Below, piece by piece: positions 5,165 through 6,748 of a DNA stretch of 6,748 bases. Position 1 is the stretch's first letter. Every line of letters begins with the position of its first letter. The notes below the pieces were generated by a model. The model was given only the letters and a program-made list of their open reading frames with translations, made no database searches and was not told the DNA's origin. The DNA comes from Lachnospiraceae bacterium (GTDB taxonomy: Bacteria; Bacillota; Clostridia; Lachnospirales; Lachnospiraceae), in assembly GCA_017477805.1 (NCBI GenBank), contig JAFUUM010000317.1:1-6748 (forward strand). The letters are read 5' to 3'. The position numbers and the translations under genes were made by a program.

Positions 5165-6748
5165 ATGGCAGAAAAGGAGAAGAAAGCAAGGGCGATCCCG
5201 GCGGCGGCTCCGAAAAAGGGGTACAAGCACCGTTCGGTAAGAAAGCCCGAAACCAACCAGGCATCCAATCAGATGCCTGCTACTTATCAGAAATACCACC
5301 TGGTCCCCTTTGACCATGTGGACGGGTACGATATCAGACCCGGTTTTTATGATATCAACGGCGCGACCGCTATTCCCGGTGGTGTGAACTTTACTGTGCA
5401 CACTTATTACGGAACAGCAGTGGAGCTTCTTTTGTATCCACGGGGAGAATCCGAGGATAAGCCCTTTGCGGTGATCCCCTTCCCGGCCCATTACCGCATC
5501 GGAAACGTGTTTTCCATGATCGTGTTCGGCATCAATATCTACGATTTTGAGTATGCCTATCATGTGGACGGGCCCTATGATCCGAAGAAGGGTCTGATCT
5601 TCGATAAGACCAAGCCTCTCCTGGATCCTTACGCCAAGGCCATCGTAGGTCAGAGTGTCTGGGGAGAAAAGGGCCCTGTGGGCAATCTATACCGTGCCCG
5701 GGTGGTAAAGGACGACTTTGATTGGAAAGACTTTGCGGATCCCTGCCTTCCCATCTCGGATCTGATCATTTACGAGATGCATGTCCGGGGATTTACAAAA
5801 CATAAATCCTCCGGCTTGGAATTCCCGGGAACCTTTGAAGGCATCCTGGAGAAGATCCCCTATCTGAAGGAACTGGGAGTAAATGCCGTGGAACTCATGC
5901 CCATCTTTGAGTTCGATGAGACCCTGGATCACAGAGTCCATGACGGAAAGGACCTCTATAACTACTGGGGCTATTCCACCGTCAGTTTCTTTGCACCCAA
6001 CACCAGTTACACCGCCCATGTGGAGTTTAATCGGGAGGGCAATGAGTTCAAGAACCTGGTGAACGAGCTGAATAACAACGGCATCGAGGTCATCCTGGAC
6101 GTTGTATTTAACCACACCGCGGAAGGAAACGAGCACGGACCATATATTTCTTTCAAGGGTTTTGACAATAATATCTACTACATGCTGACTCCCGAAGGGT
6201 TCTACTACAACTTCAGCGGATGCGGCAATACCATGAACTGCAATAACCCCGTGGTGCAGCAGATGATCCTGGAGTGTCTGCGGTACTGGGTGGTAACTTA
6301 CCGTGTGGACGGTTTCCGCTTCGATCTTGCCTCCATTATGGGTCGAAACGAGGACGGGTCTCCCATGGGTAATCCGCCGCTGTTGCAGTCCCTGGCCTAC
6401 GATCCCATCCTCGGCAATGTAAAACTCATTGCGGAAGCCTGGGATGCAGGCGGACTTTATCAGGTGGGTGCTTTTGCCTCCTGGAATGACCGCTGGGCAG
6501 AGTGGAACGGAAAATACAGGGACGATGTGAGACGGTTCCTGAAGGGTGACGAGGGCATGGTATACGGCCTGGCCAATCGTCTCATCGGATCCCCGGACAT
6601 TTATAAGGATGATAACCAGCAGAACGGATCCATCAACTTTGTGACCTGTCACGACGGGTTTACGCTGTATGATCTCTATGCTTACAACGAAAAACATAAC
6701 GAAGCCAACGGCTGGAACAACACCGACGGTGCCAACGACAACAACAGC
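5165..6748 (+). CDS. glgX: Glycogen debranching enzyme, GlgX/isoamylase type (3' end missing)
   Basis: The reading frame is open for 528 codons to the right edge. It encodes a GH13 debranching enzyme that hydrolyses alpha-1,6 branches of glycogen or limit dextrins in the cytoplasm. After a Lys/Ala-rich tail of about 55 residues comes a CBM48-like beta domain (about 57-170). The catalytic barrel begins near ISDLIIYEMHVRGF (from 197). GH13 regions are intact: DVVFNH at 312-317, VDGFRFD with nucleophile Asp387, IAEAWD with acid/base Glu424, and CHDGF with transition-state Asp497. NCNNP and SWNDRWAEWNGKYRDDVRRF are GlgX/isoamylase signatures. The remaining C-terminal part, about 150-200 residues in this family, lies outside the window. 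AGGGGG at 5150-5155 is 9 bases before the ATG, 31 bp after the ATPase-like gene, so co-transcription is likely. TreX or pullulanase-like specificity cannot be excluded. Confidence 0.92.
   Translation, partial: MAEKEKKARAIPAAAPKKGYKHRSVRKPETNQASNQMPATYQKYHLVPFDHVDGYDIRPGFYDINGATAIPGGVNFTVHTYYGTAVELLLYPRGESEDKPFAVIPFPAHYRIGNVFSMIVFGINIYDFEYAYHVDGPYDPKKGLIFDKTKPLLDPYAKAIVGQSVWGEKGPVGNLYRARVVKDDFDWKDFADPCLPISDLIIYEMHVRGFTKHKSSGLEFPGTFEGILEKIPYLKELGVNAVELMPIFEFDETLDHRVHDGKDLYNYWGYSTVSFFAPNTSYTAHVEFNREGNEFKNLVNELNNNGIEVILDVVFNHTAEGNEHGPYISFKGFDNNIYYMLTPEGFYYNFSGCGNTMNCNNPVVQQMILECLRYWVVTYRVDGFRFDLASIMGRNEDGSPMGNPPLLQSLAYDPILGNVKLIAEAWDAGGLYQVGAFASWNDRWAEWNGKYRDDVRRFLKGDEGMVYGLANRLIGSPDIYKDDNQQNGSINFVTCHDGFTLYDLYAYNEKHNEANGWNNTDGANDNNS

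Noticed and set aside
5687..6697. Long open frame on the minus strand (336 codons) opposite glgX
   Set aside because: The plus strand here holds the catalytic core of a GH13 enzyme with all motifs intact, and the minus frame shows no recognisable domain.

Overview
The window looks like a chromosomal segment from an anaerobic gut Firmicute, most likely Lachnospiraceae. The grounds are strong AGGAGG/AGGGGG-type ribosome binding sites, sigma-A style promoter boxes, the STAS/anti-sigma gene type and the style of the proteins. This placement is inferred from sequence character, not from a marker gene. All genes lie on the + strand, in three transcriptional blocks.

Block 1 (1-1168) holds the last codons of an AraC-type regulator and a DctP-family TRAP solute-binding protein with an N-terminal membrane anchor. 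A clear intrinsic terminator closes the block. No TRAP membrane subunits follow, so the binding protein is the end of its transcript and may serve a sensor rather than a transporter.

Block 2 (1169-4098) begins with an AT-rich control region holding a near-consensus promoter (TTGACA-17-GATAAT). The promoter's -10 box sits between the arms of a perfect 10-bp inverted repeat, TATAACAAGT/ACTTGTTATA. The ACTTGTTATA arm recurs at exactly 32-bp spacing (1292, 1324, 1356). A 16-bp copy of the last site is also found in the loop of the preceding terminator. Next come a compact HipA/CtkA-like protein kinase with its catalytic residues intact, a protein with an unrecognised N-terminus, a DUF2442-like segment and a C-terminal excisionase-type helix-turn-helix, and a D-2-hydroxyacid dehydrogenase. 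The kinase, its HTH partner and the repeated operator together look like an autoregulated toxin-antitoxin-like or signalling module. This is the most interesting part of the window.

Block 3 (4099-6748) is a tight run of a STAS-domain anti-sigma-factor antagonist, a divergent RsbW-like ATPase-fold protein without recognisable nucleotide-binding boxes, and a GlgX/isoamylase-type glycogen debranching enzyme that runs off the right edge (528 codons present). The close spacing suggests a partner-switch-like pair linked to glycogen metabolism.

No rRNA, tRNA, CRISPR array, insertion sequence or origin was seen. The only stretch over 300 bases without a gene is 1075-1401, described under the terminator, promoter and operator entries.
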